19,174 bases of DNA from positions 1 to 19,174 of the forward strand of contig CAXTJZ010000050.1 of NCBI GenBank assembly GCA_964244695.1, read 5' to 3'. Source of the stretch: BOG-908 sp964244695 (GTDB lineage Bacteria > Pseudomonadota > Alphaproteobacteria > Acetobacterales > Acetobacteraceae). Every line of letters starts with the position of its first letter. The stretch's first letter is position 1. This document shows positions 1 through 7,772 of the stretch, one piece after another. Both the position numbers and the translations under genes were made by a program. Below the pieces are notes generated by a model that was not told where the DNA came from, did not search any database, and was given only the letters and a program-made list of their open reading frames with translations.

Positions 1-98
1 GGCGCCGGCTTGGCCTTGAACTTCTCCAGCAGCGCCTGCTTGGCCTTCGCCGAGGCATTCTGCCGCTCGTTGAACATATTGTCCTTGAAGACACCCAT
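1..98 (-). CDS. DUF6481-type protein, N-terminal fragment
   Basis: A leftward reading frame begins at ATG (98-96) and runs off the left edge, giving about 32 residues that start MGVFKDNMFNERQ and continue with a Lys/Ala-rich stretch containing ALLEKFKAKP. The pattern (short N-terminus, F-x-E/D-R-Q/R, then a basic Ala-rich helix with LEKFKA) matches from memory the small alphaproteobacterial DUF6481 proteins, whose function is unknown. The ribosome-binding site is weak. The remainder lies outside the window, so the length and the family cannot be confirmed. Confidence 0.6.
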   Translation of the reverse strand, partial: MGVFKDNMFNERQNASAKAKQALLEKFKAKPA

Positions 99-201
99 CG
101 TCGCTGGCTGGTCCCATCCTGTTTGCCGGGCTCCATACCACGCTGTGGTGCCGGGCACACCAGGGGCGGAAGTAGACTCGACTCGGCTTGCCATACGAAG
201 C

Positions 202-250
202 GAAGCAAGGCCTTCTTTTTTGAAAAGAAGAAGCAAAAAACTTTTGCTCC
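202..250 (-). repeat. T-rich hairpin repeat, copy A
   Basis: This 49-nt element is close to the reverse complement of copy F at 19061-19109. It has a core where a T-run and an A-run pair (about TTCTTTTTT / AAAAAAGAA) and ends in GCTCC on this strand. It lies 33 nt upstream of a directly oriented copy (284-332), so the two form an inverted pair in front of the dihydroorotase gene. Confidence 0.7.
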
Positions 251-283
251 CTGCCGGTGACTGGCCGGACAGGTGCGCGACGG

Positions 284-332
284 GGAGTCAAAAGTTTTTT
301 GATTCTTTTTTTTCAAAAAAGAACTGCTTTCT
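284..332 (+). repeat. T-rich hairpin repeat, copy B, in the pyrC leader
   Basis: This is a direct copy of the repeat seen at 15706-15754 and 19061-19109. It can fold through the T-run at 303-313 and the A-run at 315-320. It ends about 16 nt before the ATG of the dihydroorotase gene and just before its GGAG ribosome-binding site, so it would be transcribed in the leader or act as a terminator for upstream transcription. Confidence 0.7.
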
Positions 333-348
333 TCCTTTGGAGCGACGT

Positions 349-1671
349 ATGCCCGCCCATTACGACCTCCTGATACGCGGAGGCACAGCCGTCACTCCCT
401 GGGGCGAAACCCAAACCGACCTGGGCGCCAGGGATGGCCGCGTAGTAACCCTCGCAGCCACCGGCGCCGACACCGCCGAGATAACGCTCGACGCCCGCCA
501 CCTTCACGTGCTCCCTGGCCTCATCGATCCGCACGTCCACCTGCGTGATCCCGGCGACGCCAGTGTGGAGAGCATCCCGTCCGGCACGCGCGCGGCGGTG
601 CTCGGCGGCATCGCCACCGTGTTCGACATGCCGAACACGGCGCCCGCCATAACAGACTCCGTTACGCTGGCCTGGAAGCAGGCCTATGTCCCGGGCCACA
701 GCTACTGCGATTTTGGCATCTATATCGGCGCCACCCGCGCCAACACGCCAGACCTGGCCATGCTGGAACGCGCACCAGGAGTCTGCGCGATCAAGCTGTT
801 CGCCGGCAGCTCCACCGGTGACCTGATGATCGAGGACGACCCCGGCATCGAGGCCGTCATGCGCTCCGGCCACCGCCGCATCGCCTTTCATTCCGAGGAC
901 GAGTACCGCCTGCAGGCGCGCCGGGCGCTGTTCCACAGTGGCGAGCCGTACGCGCGCCACATGGAATGGCGCGACGAGGAATGCGCGGTTTTGGGCACGC
1001 GCCGCATCGTGGCACTCGCCCGTAAGACAGGCCGCCCGGCGCACATCGTGCACGTCTCCACGGCGGAGGAATTCGACTTCCTGCGCGATCACCGCGACAT
1101 CGCCACCGCCGAGGTGCTGGTGAACCACCTCACCCAGATCGGCCCCGAATGCTACGAGCAGCTCGGCGCCTATGCTGTGATGAATCCGCCGATCCGCACG
1201 CAGCGCCACTTCGAGGCCGCCTGGGCTGCGGTACGGGACGGAAGGGTGGATACGGTCGGCTCCGACCACGCGCCGCACTCCCATGTTGCCAAGGCGCGGC
1301 CCTGGCCGGATACGGCGGCCGGGCTGACCGGCGTGCAGACAGCCGTGCCCATCATGCTGGACCACGTCAATGCGGGCCGGCTGAGCCTGGCACGCATGGT
1401 GGACCTTATGGCGGCGGGACCGGCGCGGGTGTATGGCGCGGTCACCAAGGGCCGCATCGCCGCTGGTTACGACGCGGACTTCACCCTAGTGGACATGGCA
1501 CAAAGACGCACCATCGAGAACGACTGGATCGCCACGCCAGCCGGCTGGACCCCCTTTCACGGCAAACAGGTGCAAGGCTGGCCAATGGCTACAGTGGTGC
1601 GAGGAAATTTGGTCATGCAGGCAGACGAGGTCATTGGAACGCCAATCGGCCGTCTGGCTACCTTCAGGTAG
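349..1671 (+). CDS. pyrC: dihydroorotase
   Basis: This 440-residue cyclic amidohydrolase is most like dihydroorotases, which reversibly cyclise carbamoyl-aspartate to dihydroorotate in pyrimidine synthesis in the cytoplasm. The metal-binding signature DPHVHLRDPG lies at residues 60-69 (H62, H64). Lys149 in IKLFAGSSTGD sits where the bridging carboxylated lysine is found in relatives. His181 and His235 are further candidate metal ligands, and GSDHAPH at 304-310 provides the catalytic Asp306. The MNPPIR segment (278-283) is typical of dihydroorotases rather than hydantoinases. The start at 349 is chosen because GGAG lies at 339-342 and the upstream open frame crosses a non-coding repeat. No pyrB is adjacent, so an allantoinase-like role is a less likely alternative. 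Confidence 0.85.
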   Translation: MPAHYDLLIRGGTAVTPWGETQTDLGARDGRVVTLAATGADTAEITLDARHLHVLPGLIDPHVHLRDPGDASVESIPSGTRAAVLGGIATVFDMPNTAPAITDSVTLAWKQAYVPGHSYCDFGIYIGATRANTPDLAMLERAPGVCAIKLFAGSSTGDLMIEDDPGIEAVMRSGHRRIAFHSEDEYRLQARRALFHSGEPYARHMEWRDEECAVLGTRRIVALARKTGRPAHIVHVSTAEEFDFLRDHRDIATAEVLVNHLTQIGPECYEQLGAYAVMNPPIRTQRHFEAAWAAVRDGRVDTVGSDHAPHSHVAKARPWPDTAAGLTGVQTAVPIMLDHVNAGRLSLARMVDLMAAGPARVYGAVTKGRIAAGYDADFTLVDMAQRRTIENDWIATPAGWTPFHGKQVQGWPMATVVRGNLVMQADEVIGTPIGRLATFR

Positions 1672-1673
1672 CG

Positions 1674-1716
1674 GAAGTCTTTGGTTCTACTTCAAAAAGG
1701 ACGCGCTTTCTTCCTT
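1674..1716 (+). repeat. degenerate T-rich hairpin repeat, copy C
   Basis: The sequence between pyrC and the SDR gene resembles the 3' two thirds of copies B and E (TTTGGTTCT, then TTCAAAAAGGA, then a CTTTCTTCCTTT tail), but the T-run is interrupted and the hairpin is weaker. It is placed in the leader of the next gene, as in the other gene-proximal copies. Confidence 0.45.
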
Positions 1717-1753
1717 TGTGCTACAGCCCTCCTGACTTCGAGGGAGCACAGAA

Positions 1754-2680
1754 ATGACCGCTTGGACCGCCGACAAGATACCCTCGCTGGCCGGCCGCGT
1801 CGCCGTGGTCACAGGCTCCACGAACGGCATAGGCTATGAGGCCGCTTTGCGGCTGGCGGCGCATGGCGCCGAAGTGGTGATGGCGGTGCGCGACACCGCG
1901 CGCGGCCACGCCTGCTCGGCCCGCATACGCGGCGCCCACCCCGAAGCGAGGCTGACTGTGATGGCGCTTGACGTGGCTAGCCTAGTCTCAATAGGCGAGT
2001 TTGCCGGACGCGCCTCGGACACGCTGCCGCAGGTGGACATCCTGATCAACAACGCGGGCCTTGGGCTGCAGGCACAACGCGCAGTGACGGTGGACGGGTT
2101 CGAGCGGCAGTTCGCCACCAACCATCTCGGGCCGTTCGCCCTGACCGGGCGCCTGATGCCTGTCCTGCTGCGTGCGCCTAGCCCTCGCGTGGTGGCAATC
2201 GCCAGCATCGCGCACCGGCGCGGCCGCATCAACTTCGAGGATCTGCAGACCGAGCACCCTTATAACGGCCGGGTGGCTTACGGGCAGTCCAAGCTGGCGG
2301 ACCTCATCTTCGCGCTGGAACTGGACCGCCGCGCTAGGCTGGCTGGCTCGCGCTTAGTCAGTGTGGCCGCACATCCTGGCGTCTCGACCACCAATTTTAT
2401 CGCGTCCACCGGCATGCCCGGTGCTGCTGCGCGCGTCATCAATATCGGGATCAGCGTGCTGGGGCAAAGTGCGGCGCGCGGCGCGCTGCCCGGCCTGTAC
2501 GCGGCTACCATGCCGGACGTGGTGGGTGGGCAGTATTGGGGCCCGAACGGGCTGTTGGAAGTCCGCGGCGCGCCGGCGCTGGCGCAGATCTCGCCACAGG
2601 CACTAGACCGGACTACCTGGGAACGGCTTTGGACAGTGTCCGAACAGCTGACGGGCGTGACCTACCCGCCGCTGGCGTAA
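1754..2680 (+). CDS. SDR family NAD(P)-dependent oxidoreductase
   Basis: This 308-residue short-chain dehydrogenase/reductase resembles the retinol dehydrogenase / protochlorophyllide reductase-like branch. Visible motifs are the Rossmann cofactor loop TGSTNGIG (20-27), NNAG (99-102), a catalytic Ser near 151 and YGQSK (176-180), giving Tyr176 and Lys180 of the YxxxK pair. The FEDLQ...Y..R.AYGQSKLA pattern is characteristic of that branch. AGGGAG at 1741-1746 supports the chosen ATG. It follows pyrC by 82 nt on the same strand and may be co-transcribed, but nothing in the sequence gives its substrate. Confidence 0.9.
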   Translation: MTAWTADKIPSLAGRVAVVTGSTNGIGYEAALRLAAHGAEVVMAVRDTARGHACSARIRGAHPEARLTVMALDVASLVSIGEFAGRASDTLPQVDILINNAGLGLQAQRAVTVDGFERQFATNHLGPFALTGRLMPVLLRAPSPRVVAIASIAHRRGRINFEDLQTEHPYNGRVAYGQSKLADLIFALELDRRARLAGSRLVSVAAHPGVSTTNFIASTGMPGAAARVINIGISVLGQSAARGALPGLYAATMPDVVGGQYWGPNGLLEVRGAPALAQISPQALDRTTWERLWTVSEQLTGVTYPPLA

Positions 2681-2771
2681 AAAAAACGCGTTCCTCCTGC
2701 AGCCGGGCTGGCAGGTCCGGACATACTGAAGCATAACAGTTTCAGAACGGTTTTTGCGGAGGTGGACAAAG

Positions 2772-3152
2772 ATGATAGAAGTTGAAGATCGCTTGGCGCC
2801 CCGCGACGGGTTGAACAACTACAACATCGTGCTGGCGCGGATGGACCTGCCCACCCATGGCGGCGCACAGTTCACCTTCTCGGTCACCAACTCCATGCTG
2901 CCGGTCGCCGAGCTGGTGGTGAGCGTGCCGAACGTTGGCCAGAGCCTCGATCGCATGACGGTGGAAGCGCACGACTTGCTGATAGACGTTCTGAGACAGC
3001 TCACCTTTCGCGCCGAGAAGGCGAGGCTGAACCACGACCGCAACGCGCGCCCGGCGCAGCCGCCCGCCAACGATCTCACGATCGACAGGCGCGGCCACAC
3101 GGAGCATCGGGAGTTCTCGGCGGACAGCTTTGTGGAAGCTGACGCGGAGTAG
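2772..3152 (+). CDS. hypothetical protein, 126 aa
   Basis: I do not recognise this protein. The ATG at 2772 is preceded by a good GGAGG at 2758-2762. The protein is predicted soluble, with a probable beta-rich first half (FTFSVTNSMLPVAELVVSV) followed by a long charged amphipathic helix (residues about 58-85) and a polar, probably disordered tail. It has no signal peptide or membrane segment. The gene lies 91 nt downstream of the SDR gene on the same strand and converges on the leftward TPR gene. Codon use is GC-rich like its neighbours, which together with the ribosome-binding site argues that it is real. Confidence 0.6.
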   Translation: MIEVEDRLAPRDGLNNYNIVLARMDLPTHGGAQFTFSVTNSMLPVAELVVSVPNVGQSLDRMTVEAHDLLIDVLRQLTFRAEKARLNHDRNARPAQPPANDLTIDRRGHTEHREFSADSFVEADAE

Positions 3153-3349
3153 AAAGCAGGCAGTCCTCGTAAGAAATTGGAGATCCACGTTTCGGAACAA
3201 ACACCCCGGCGGCCTCAGAGGCTATCTCCTATGCGGGATTGGTAGATAACACTGCCCCGAGTGCTGAAGATGTTAATTTTGAACTTCGAGCCCCGACCGA
3301 AAGACTTGCTTCCTTTCGCGACGGCAAAAGCTAGGTGCCCGAGAACAAG

Positions 3350-5431
3350 TCACGACGGCTGAAAGCGCAACGGAACAAGAGTTCCTTGCTTCTTTTCTTC
3401 AAGAGCCAGGCCATCTTTTGCATTAGCATTCCAGGCGTCTTCCGTCTTGGTGCAGAGTTCCCGCCACCCTGCAATGTCAATTCCCAGGGCGTCGCCAGTG
3501 TTGTCTTTCATGAACCGGCTAATGTAGCCGATATAGAGGCCACGGCTAACTTCCCTCAGCGTGCCTGCGGGATTGCCTTCATCGGCCTTCGTGACACAGA
3601 GCAGCGCATGGTCGCCGAAAGCCTGTAGGGCCTTCAACAGGCGATACAGTTCGGGTTCGATGACCCGGCCTACGGCCTTGAAGACGATGATCCGCTGTGC
3701 GGCTTTCAGGTCGTCCATCAGTTTGCCGGCCAAGAACTTGAACCGGCGCCTGCCCTGCGCAAGTGCTCGCTCGGGAGGCATGTCCTTCACCTTGATGAAC
3801 GTGTGTGCGCCGAATTTATGACGCGTGTCGTTTATCAGGTACTCTTCGTTTCCTGCGGCGATCCGGACAGTCGTCAGAGTGGTTGTCTCGACAGACCCGA
3901 TGTCGGCGAGCTGATTCTCCAGGATTTCCGTGACCGTGCCGATCGAATAGGTGCTCCATTTGAGCAAGCCTACCGAACCGGCATTGCACCCTTGCTGGAC
4001 CATGCCGAACTCGCAGCCGAACACGGTACCGCCCAGACTTTCGAAGCGGTTCAGAATGTCCTCCTCGGCGTCCGGCGGTGCTTCGTTACGCTCGCAGAGC
4101 CCCTGGTTGGCGATCTGGCCTCGTATCGAACGTAGTTCCTGGCCAATTGTGTTGTCGCCGGGACGCTGGCGTTCGGCCTCCAGCCAGCGCTCCAGCGCGA
4201 GCTGCAAGTCTCCCTGGCGGACGGCGATGCGGGCAAACTCGCGCAGCAGGCCCCTATTTGCCGGGAACTCCGCCAAGCCTGCGTGCGCGGCAGTCTCGGC
4301 GTCGCCGTAGCGCTCAAGGCCGGCCAGAACGCGTACCAGGGCCGAATCGAATGCGGGGTTTGGGGGCAGCATCGCGCGCGCCTGTTGTATCTGGACAAGC
4401 GCGTCCTCCCAGGCGCCGCGTTCTTCGGCCACCCGAAGGCGCGAGAGCACGAAAATGGGCTTGCTGCCCCATCGCGGCGCCCACCCGGCTGCGAGCGCCT
4501 CCGCCTGCTCAAAGCCGTCGATCTCGCGCAGAGCGTCAAGGGTGGCGGTGTAACAGCCCAGGTGGTCGGGGAAACGGAGCCGCAGGCCCTCCAGCCGCGC
4601 CAGCACGTAGCCGATGCGCCGCGCCCTGCTCCGCTTCTTGACGAGCAGGGCCAGGGCCGCCTTGACAGCGGCGGCCGCATCATCCGGAGTAAGCGCCGCA
4701 AGTTGCGCAAGCTTCTCGGCGGCAAGGTCGGGCTGGTCGGCGGTGGACGCCGCTTTAGCCGCGGCGGCCAGGGCTGCCGGATCGTCACCGGCGGGGGGCG
4801 TTTTAGACGTTTCGGCAAGCATACGGGCGGCATCGTGGCGACCGAGTTCGGCCGCTGCCGTTATTGCGTCATAGAGGTCGTCCTTTGAGGCGGTGGGCAG
4901 TTCGGCCAGCTTGGCGAGCCGGTCTGCTGCGAGCTCTCGCTGCCCGTTTTTCCTAGCGATGGCGGCAGCCTCGCGCCAGGCCTGCTCAGACTCCGGAAAC
5001 AGCGCGGTCCAGCGAGCCAGGACCGTGTCGGCCTGATCCAGCCGGTCGGCTTGGCGCAGCATGCGGGACGCCAGCAGCAGGCCCGTGCCGTTGCGATGTT
5101 CCGCCGCGCACAGGATGGCGATGAAGCGGCCGGTGGCGTGGTCGTTTCGCGTGAGTATGCCGAGCCTCAGTCCCGACAGCATGAACCAGAGTTGTGTGTG
5201 GAGCTGGGCGGGAACGCTGTGAAACAGGCTCTCGGCTTCCGCTAGCCTGCTTTCCGCAAACAGGGTGGCAAGCTGCGCGCGGTAGAACGTGGCGGGCTTG
5301 GCTTCCGGGGACTGGACGAGCGGCGCCTCCGGCTCGGCGCTTGTCGGCATCACGGCCTCGGGAGGCGGCGACGGGAGCGAGGCGGCCTGCTTGAGCGTGA
5401 GGATGTTACGCATCTTCGATATCCACGTCAT
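3350..5431 (-). CDS. TPR-like repeat protein with C-terminal SLG/CEFG domain (putative cysteine-peptidase fold)
   Basis: The protein has 693 residues in two parts. Residues about 45-440 are Ala/Leu-rich helical pairs typical of tetratricopeptide-like repeats (for example 335-420, with paired helices ending in P/N turns). Residues about 460-662 form a separate domain opening FESLGGTVFGCEFG (463-476), followed by GAHTF (541-545) and GLYIGYISRF. This resembles the SLGENCEFG-type domain of alphaproteobacterial proteins related to DUF1796 putative papain-like peptidases. Cys473 and His543 would then be the candidate catalytic pair, but three extra residues separate SLG from CEFG here. The start is uncertain: no clear ribosome-binding site precedes either Met1 or Met7. 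The role is unknown; in other genomes such domains occur near surface-polysaccharide genes, which are absent here. Confidence 0.75.
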   Translation of the reverse strand: MTWISKMRNILTLKQAASLPSPPPEAVMPTSAEPEAPLVQSPEAKPATFYRAQLATLFAESRLAEAESLFHSVPAQLHTQLWFMLSGLRLGILTRNDHATGRFIAILCAAEHRNGTGLLLASRMLRQADRLDQADTVLARWTALFPESEQAWREAAAIARKNGQRELAADRLAKLAELPTASKDDLYDAITAAAELGRHDAARMLAETSKTPPAGDDPAALAAAAKAASTADQPDLAAEKLAQLAALTPDDAAAAVKAALALLVKKRSRARRIGYVLARLEGLRLRFPDHLGCYTATLDALREIDGFEQAEALAAGWAPRWGSKPIFVLSRLRVAEERGAWEDALVQIQQARAMLPPNPAFDSALVRVLAGLERYGDAETAAHAGLAEFPANRGLLREFARIAVRQGDLQLALERWLEAERQRPGDNTIGQELRSIRGQIANQGLCERNEAPPDAEEDILNRFESLGGTVFGCEFGMVQQGCNAGSVGLLKWSTYSIGTVTEILENQLADIGSVETTTLTTVRIAAGNEEYLINDTRHKFGAHTFIKVKDMPPERALAQGRRRFKFLAGKLMDDLKAAQRIIVFKAVGRVIEPELYRLLKALQAFGDHALLCVTKADEGNPAGTLREVSRGLYIGYISRFMKDNTGDALGIDIAGWRELCTKTEDAWNANAKDGLALEEKKQGTLVPLRFQPS

Positions 5432-5719
5432 GGAAGACTCATTCGTTGGCGTTCAGAAAGCCTGAGGGTTGTCGGTGCCGAGGTGTTTTGCAGCTGTTTC
5501 GGCAGGCGGGTTGGCCGAAGCCGCGCGCAATCAGGGCAATGGAGGTGGCGCGGTGACCCATCCGGGACGTCGGCGATCGCGGTGTCATGTTCGCTTAACC
5601 AGTAGATATTCTCACGCGATGACGTCTGTCCGGTAGCGGCGAGCCCCGCCTTCCCCTCGGACCTGCCGCAGGCAGGGTTATACCCTGCAACGAGCGCGCT
5701 TTGCCATGAAAAACCGCCT
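5432..5719. other. intergenic region upstream of the TPR gene
   Basis: This 288-nt non-coding stretch lies between the puuB stop and the start of the TPR gene, both leftward. I see no convincing small gene or tRNA. The only clear structure is the inverted repeat at 5672-5688. The promoter of the TPR gene should lie here, but I cannot place its -35 and -10 boxes with confidence. Confidence 0.5.
5672..5688. promoter_or_regulatory. 7-bp inverted repeat with 3-nt centre
   Basis: GCAGGGT and ACCCTGC flank a TAT centre. The symmetry suggests an operator or a short hairpin. It lies about 30 nt after the puuB stop and about 240 nt before the TPR start. There is no T-run on either side, so a rho-independent terminator is unlikely. 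Confidence 0.35.
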
Positions 5720-6991
5720 TTAGGCCAGGCGGTCCAGGGCGCGGTAGTACCAGGATCCGGCGATTGTCAGCGGGAGGCGTAGGGCGCGGCCGCCTGGGAA
5801 GGGGAGGTAGGGGAGGCTGGCGAAGGCGTCGAAGCGGGCGGGGTGGCCGAGGGTGGCTTCGGCGAGGAGGCGGCCGAGGAGGTGGGTGGTGGTGACGCCG
5901 TGGCCGGAGTCGCCGTGGCTGAAGAGGGTGGTGGGGGTGAGGCGGCCGACATGGGGGATGCGGGGGAGGGTCAGGGCGAAGTTGCCGCTCCAGGTGTAGG
6001 CGGTTTCGACGTCGGTCAGGCTGGGGAAGGTTTTCAGCATCAGGGGGCGGAGTTTGGCCTCGATGCTGGCGGGGTCTCGGCCGCCGTAGACGGTGCCGCC
6101 GCCGTAGAGGAGGCGGTGGTCCGGGGTGCGGCGGTAGTAGTCCAGGAAGTAGTTGGCGTCCTCAATGCAGTAATTGGCGGGGAGTAGGGCGGCCAGGCGG
6201 TCCGGGTTCAGGGGAACGGTTGCGAGGATCTGGCTGCTGACGGGCATGATCTTGTTGGCGATTTCGGGGTGCAGCAGGGGGGAGAGGTAGGCGTTGCCGC
6301 AGACCAGGATGTGGGTGGCGTGGATTTCGCCCGTCGCGGTTTTGACGGTGCGGGCGGTGAGGGCGGTGGCGGGGGAGTGTTCGTGGATGGTGCCGCCTAG
6401 GGATTCCAGGGCGGCGGCTTCGCCCAGGACCAGGTTCAGGGGGTGGACGTGGCCGCCCAGGGGGTCAAGCAGGGCGCCTTGGTAGCGGGTGGTGGTTACG
6501 TATTTGGCGAGGCCGGGCTTGTCGGTGATCTGCAGGGTGTGGTGGCCGTGTTTTTCCCAGGTTTTCTTGGCGTGTTCCAGGCTGCGGAGCTGGCGGTGGG
6601 TGAAGGCGGCTATGGCGTTGCCTGGAGTGAGCGCGCAGTCGATCTGGTATTTGGCTACGCGGTCCCGGATGATCTGGCCGCCTTCGAGGGCCATGCTGCC
6701 CAGGTTTTCGGCGGCTTCTTCGCCGTAGCGGCGGGCTATCACGTCCAGCTCCCGGCTGTAGCCGTTGACGATCTGGCCGCCGTTGCGGCCTGAGGCGCCC
6801 CAGCCGACCTGGGCGGATTCCAGGACCGTTACGCGGGCGCCTTGTTCGGCGAGGTGCAGGCCGGCGGAGATGCCGGTGAAGCCGGCGCCTATGATGCAGA
6901 CGTCGGTTCGCGCCTCGCCCTGGAGCGGGGGGCGGGGTGGGGATGGGTTTGCTGTGGCGGCGTAGTAGCTGGGGGCGTGCGGGGTGAGCAT
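5720..6991 (-). CDS. puuB: gamma-glutamylputrescine oxidase
   Basis: This 423-residue FAD-dependent oxidase of the DAO family oxidises gamma-glutamylputrescine to gamma-glutamyl-gamma-aminobutyraldehyde, releasing ammonia and hydrogen peroxide. The N-terminus (SYYAATAN) matches E. coli PuuB (SYYAASAN) as I recall it. The dinucleotide-binding loop GAGFTG is at 35-40 with Glu58 at the end of the second strand, followed by GWGASGRNGGQ (63-73), GGHVHPLNL (179-187), a GDSGHGVTTTH FAD-contact segment (360-370) and the conserved C-terminal FPGGRALRLP (398-407). Length is normal for the family. The ribosome-binding site is poor, but the start is fixed by the N-terminal match. It lies 34 nt downstream of the unknown 205-residue gene and about 6.4 kb from puuA on the same strand. 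Confidence 0.93.
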   Translation of the reverse strand: MLTPHAPSYYAATANPSPPRPPLQGEARTDVCIIGAGFTGISAGLHLAEQGARVTVLESAQVGWGASGRNGGQIVNGYSRELDVIARRYGEEAAENLGSMALEGGQIIRDRVAKYQIDCALTPGNAIAAFTHRQLRSLEHAKKTWEKHGHHTLQITDKPGLAKYVTTTRYQGALLDPLGGHVHPLNLVLGEAAALESLGGTIHEHSPATALTARTVKTATGEIHATHILVCGNAYLSPLLHPEIANKIMPVSSQILATVPLNPDRLAALLPANYCIEDANYFLDYYRRTPDHRLLYGGGTVYGGRDPASIEAKLRPLMLKTFPSLTDVETAYTWSGNFALTLPRIPHVGRLTPTTLFSHGDSGHGVTTTHLLGRLLAEATLGHPARFDAFASLPYLPFPGGRALRLPLTIAGSWYYRALDRLA

Positions 6992-7025
6992 GCCTGGGTG
7001 GGTAGCATGATCCTTGGGGCGGGGG

Positions 7026-7643
7026 TCAGTCGGGGGGTTCCGGGGGGAGTTCCTGGGCGAGTTTTTCGAACAGGTTGGCGTAGACGGGGCCGGGCTGCAG
7101 GTGCGGCGGGAGGCCGATGTCCGCGGCGACCTGGGCGAACAGGGCGGCGAGCGTGGCGAAGCCGTGTTCCCCGTGCTCCGGCGCGGCCAGGCGGGCGGCG
7201 AGGGCCCGGCTGGCGTCCTGCTGGCTGATCTGGAGGTGGGGGTTGAGCTGGCCTACCTCGGCAAAGGCTTCCTCGAGGAATTGGGCGCGGTAGTCCGTCT
7301 CTGGCTCCTCCTCGGCGGTGGAGCGGGTGCGCAAAGCGGGTTTGGGGCCGGCTTCGAGCGCCGCGTGCAGGGAGATGGCGGCGGTGACGATGCGGGAGAC
7401 GCGGGTGAAGGCGAGGATGTGCTCCGGCCGTGTGGGGGTGCGGGGGCGCTCGGCAGGAGGGTGCGGCTGGGGTGCGGGCTCGGAGGTGGGATCCGCGGCT
7501 GCGGCGTCCTCGGCGGCGATTTCGGCGAGCGACATGCCGAGCTCGGCTAGGCGGCAGAGCATGCGCATGTGCTGCGCGGCTGTCTCCGACGGCTGGTGGC
7601 GCGGCGGCTGGGGTTGGGTGTAGGCGTTCATTGGTGAGAACAT
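7026..7643 (-). CDS. hypothetical protein, 205 aa
   Basis: I can assign no function. The protein has a helical N-terminal part (residues about 22-48, MRMLCRLAELGMSLAEIA), a Pro-rich linker (51-73), a helix around HILAFTRVSRIVTAAISLHAALEA (75-98) and a C-terminal Ala/Leu helical region. Similar proteins with an AELGM...FTRVSR pattern occur, from memory, as uncharacterised proteins in Acetobacteraceae. Start choice is open between Met1 (7643) and Met5 (7631), and neither has a strong ribosome-binding site. It lies 34 nt upstream of puuB on the same strand, so co-transcription is likely. It is divergent from the LysM-GH19 gene. Confidence 0.65.
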   Translation of the reverse strand: MFSPMNAYTQPQPPRHQPSETAAQHMRMLCRLAELGMSLAEIAAEDAAAADPTSEPAPQPHPPAERPRTPTRPEHILAFTRVSRIVTAAISLHAALEAGPKPALRTRSTAEEEPETDYRAQFLEEAFAEVGQLNPHLQISQQDASRALAARLAAPEHGEHGFATLAALFAQVAADIGLPPHLQPGPVYANLFEKLAQELPPEPPD

Positions 7644-7720
7644 AATAGGAACTCTGTGGGTTCAGTGGCAAGTTGTTTCGGGGATGCGATGGTGGTTTGA
7701 TGCGCAAGCGGGGCGGCTGA

Positions 7721-7734
7721 CCGGTTGCAACCGG
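7721..7734. promoter_or_regulatory. 14-bp perfect palindrome in divergent intergenic region
   Basis: CCGGTTGCAACCGG reads identically on both strands. It lies between the divergent starts of the 205-residue gene and the LysM-GH19 gene, 38 nt before the latter's ATG. Position and symmetry fit an operator for a dimeric repressor such as a LacI- or TetR-type protein, but no regulator gene is in the window. Confidence 0.4.
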
Positions 7735-7772
7735 GCCGGGGCGCGCTGCGTTGCGAAAACGGAAGGATTGCC

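Noticed and set aside
303..332. T-run hairpins as ordinary rho-independent terminators
   Set aside because: The stem itself is T/A-run rather than GC-rich, and copies B and E lie immediately before ribosome-binding sites. A terminator role for incoming transcription is not excluded but does not account for the repeat family.
10..348. Upstream extension of the dihydroorotase reading frame
   Set aside because: It runs through a non-coding hairpin repeat pair and an opposing DUF6481-type start, and the family N-terminus begins at 349 with GGAG.
313..1365. Long leftward open frame opposite the dihydroorotase gene
   Set aside because: The rightward frame carries HxHxR, the Lys149 and GSDHAPH motifs. 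The leftward product is Gly/Arg/His-rich with no recognisable domain.
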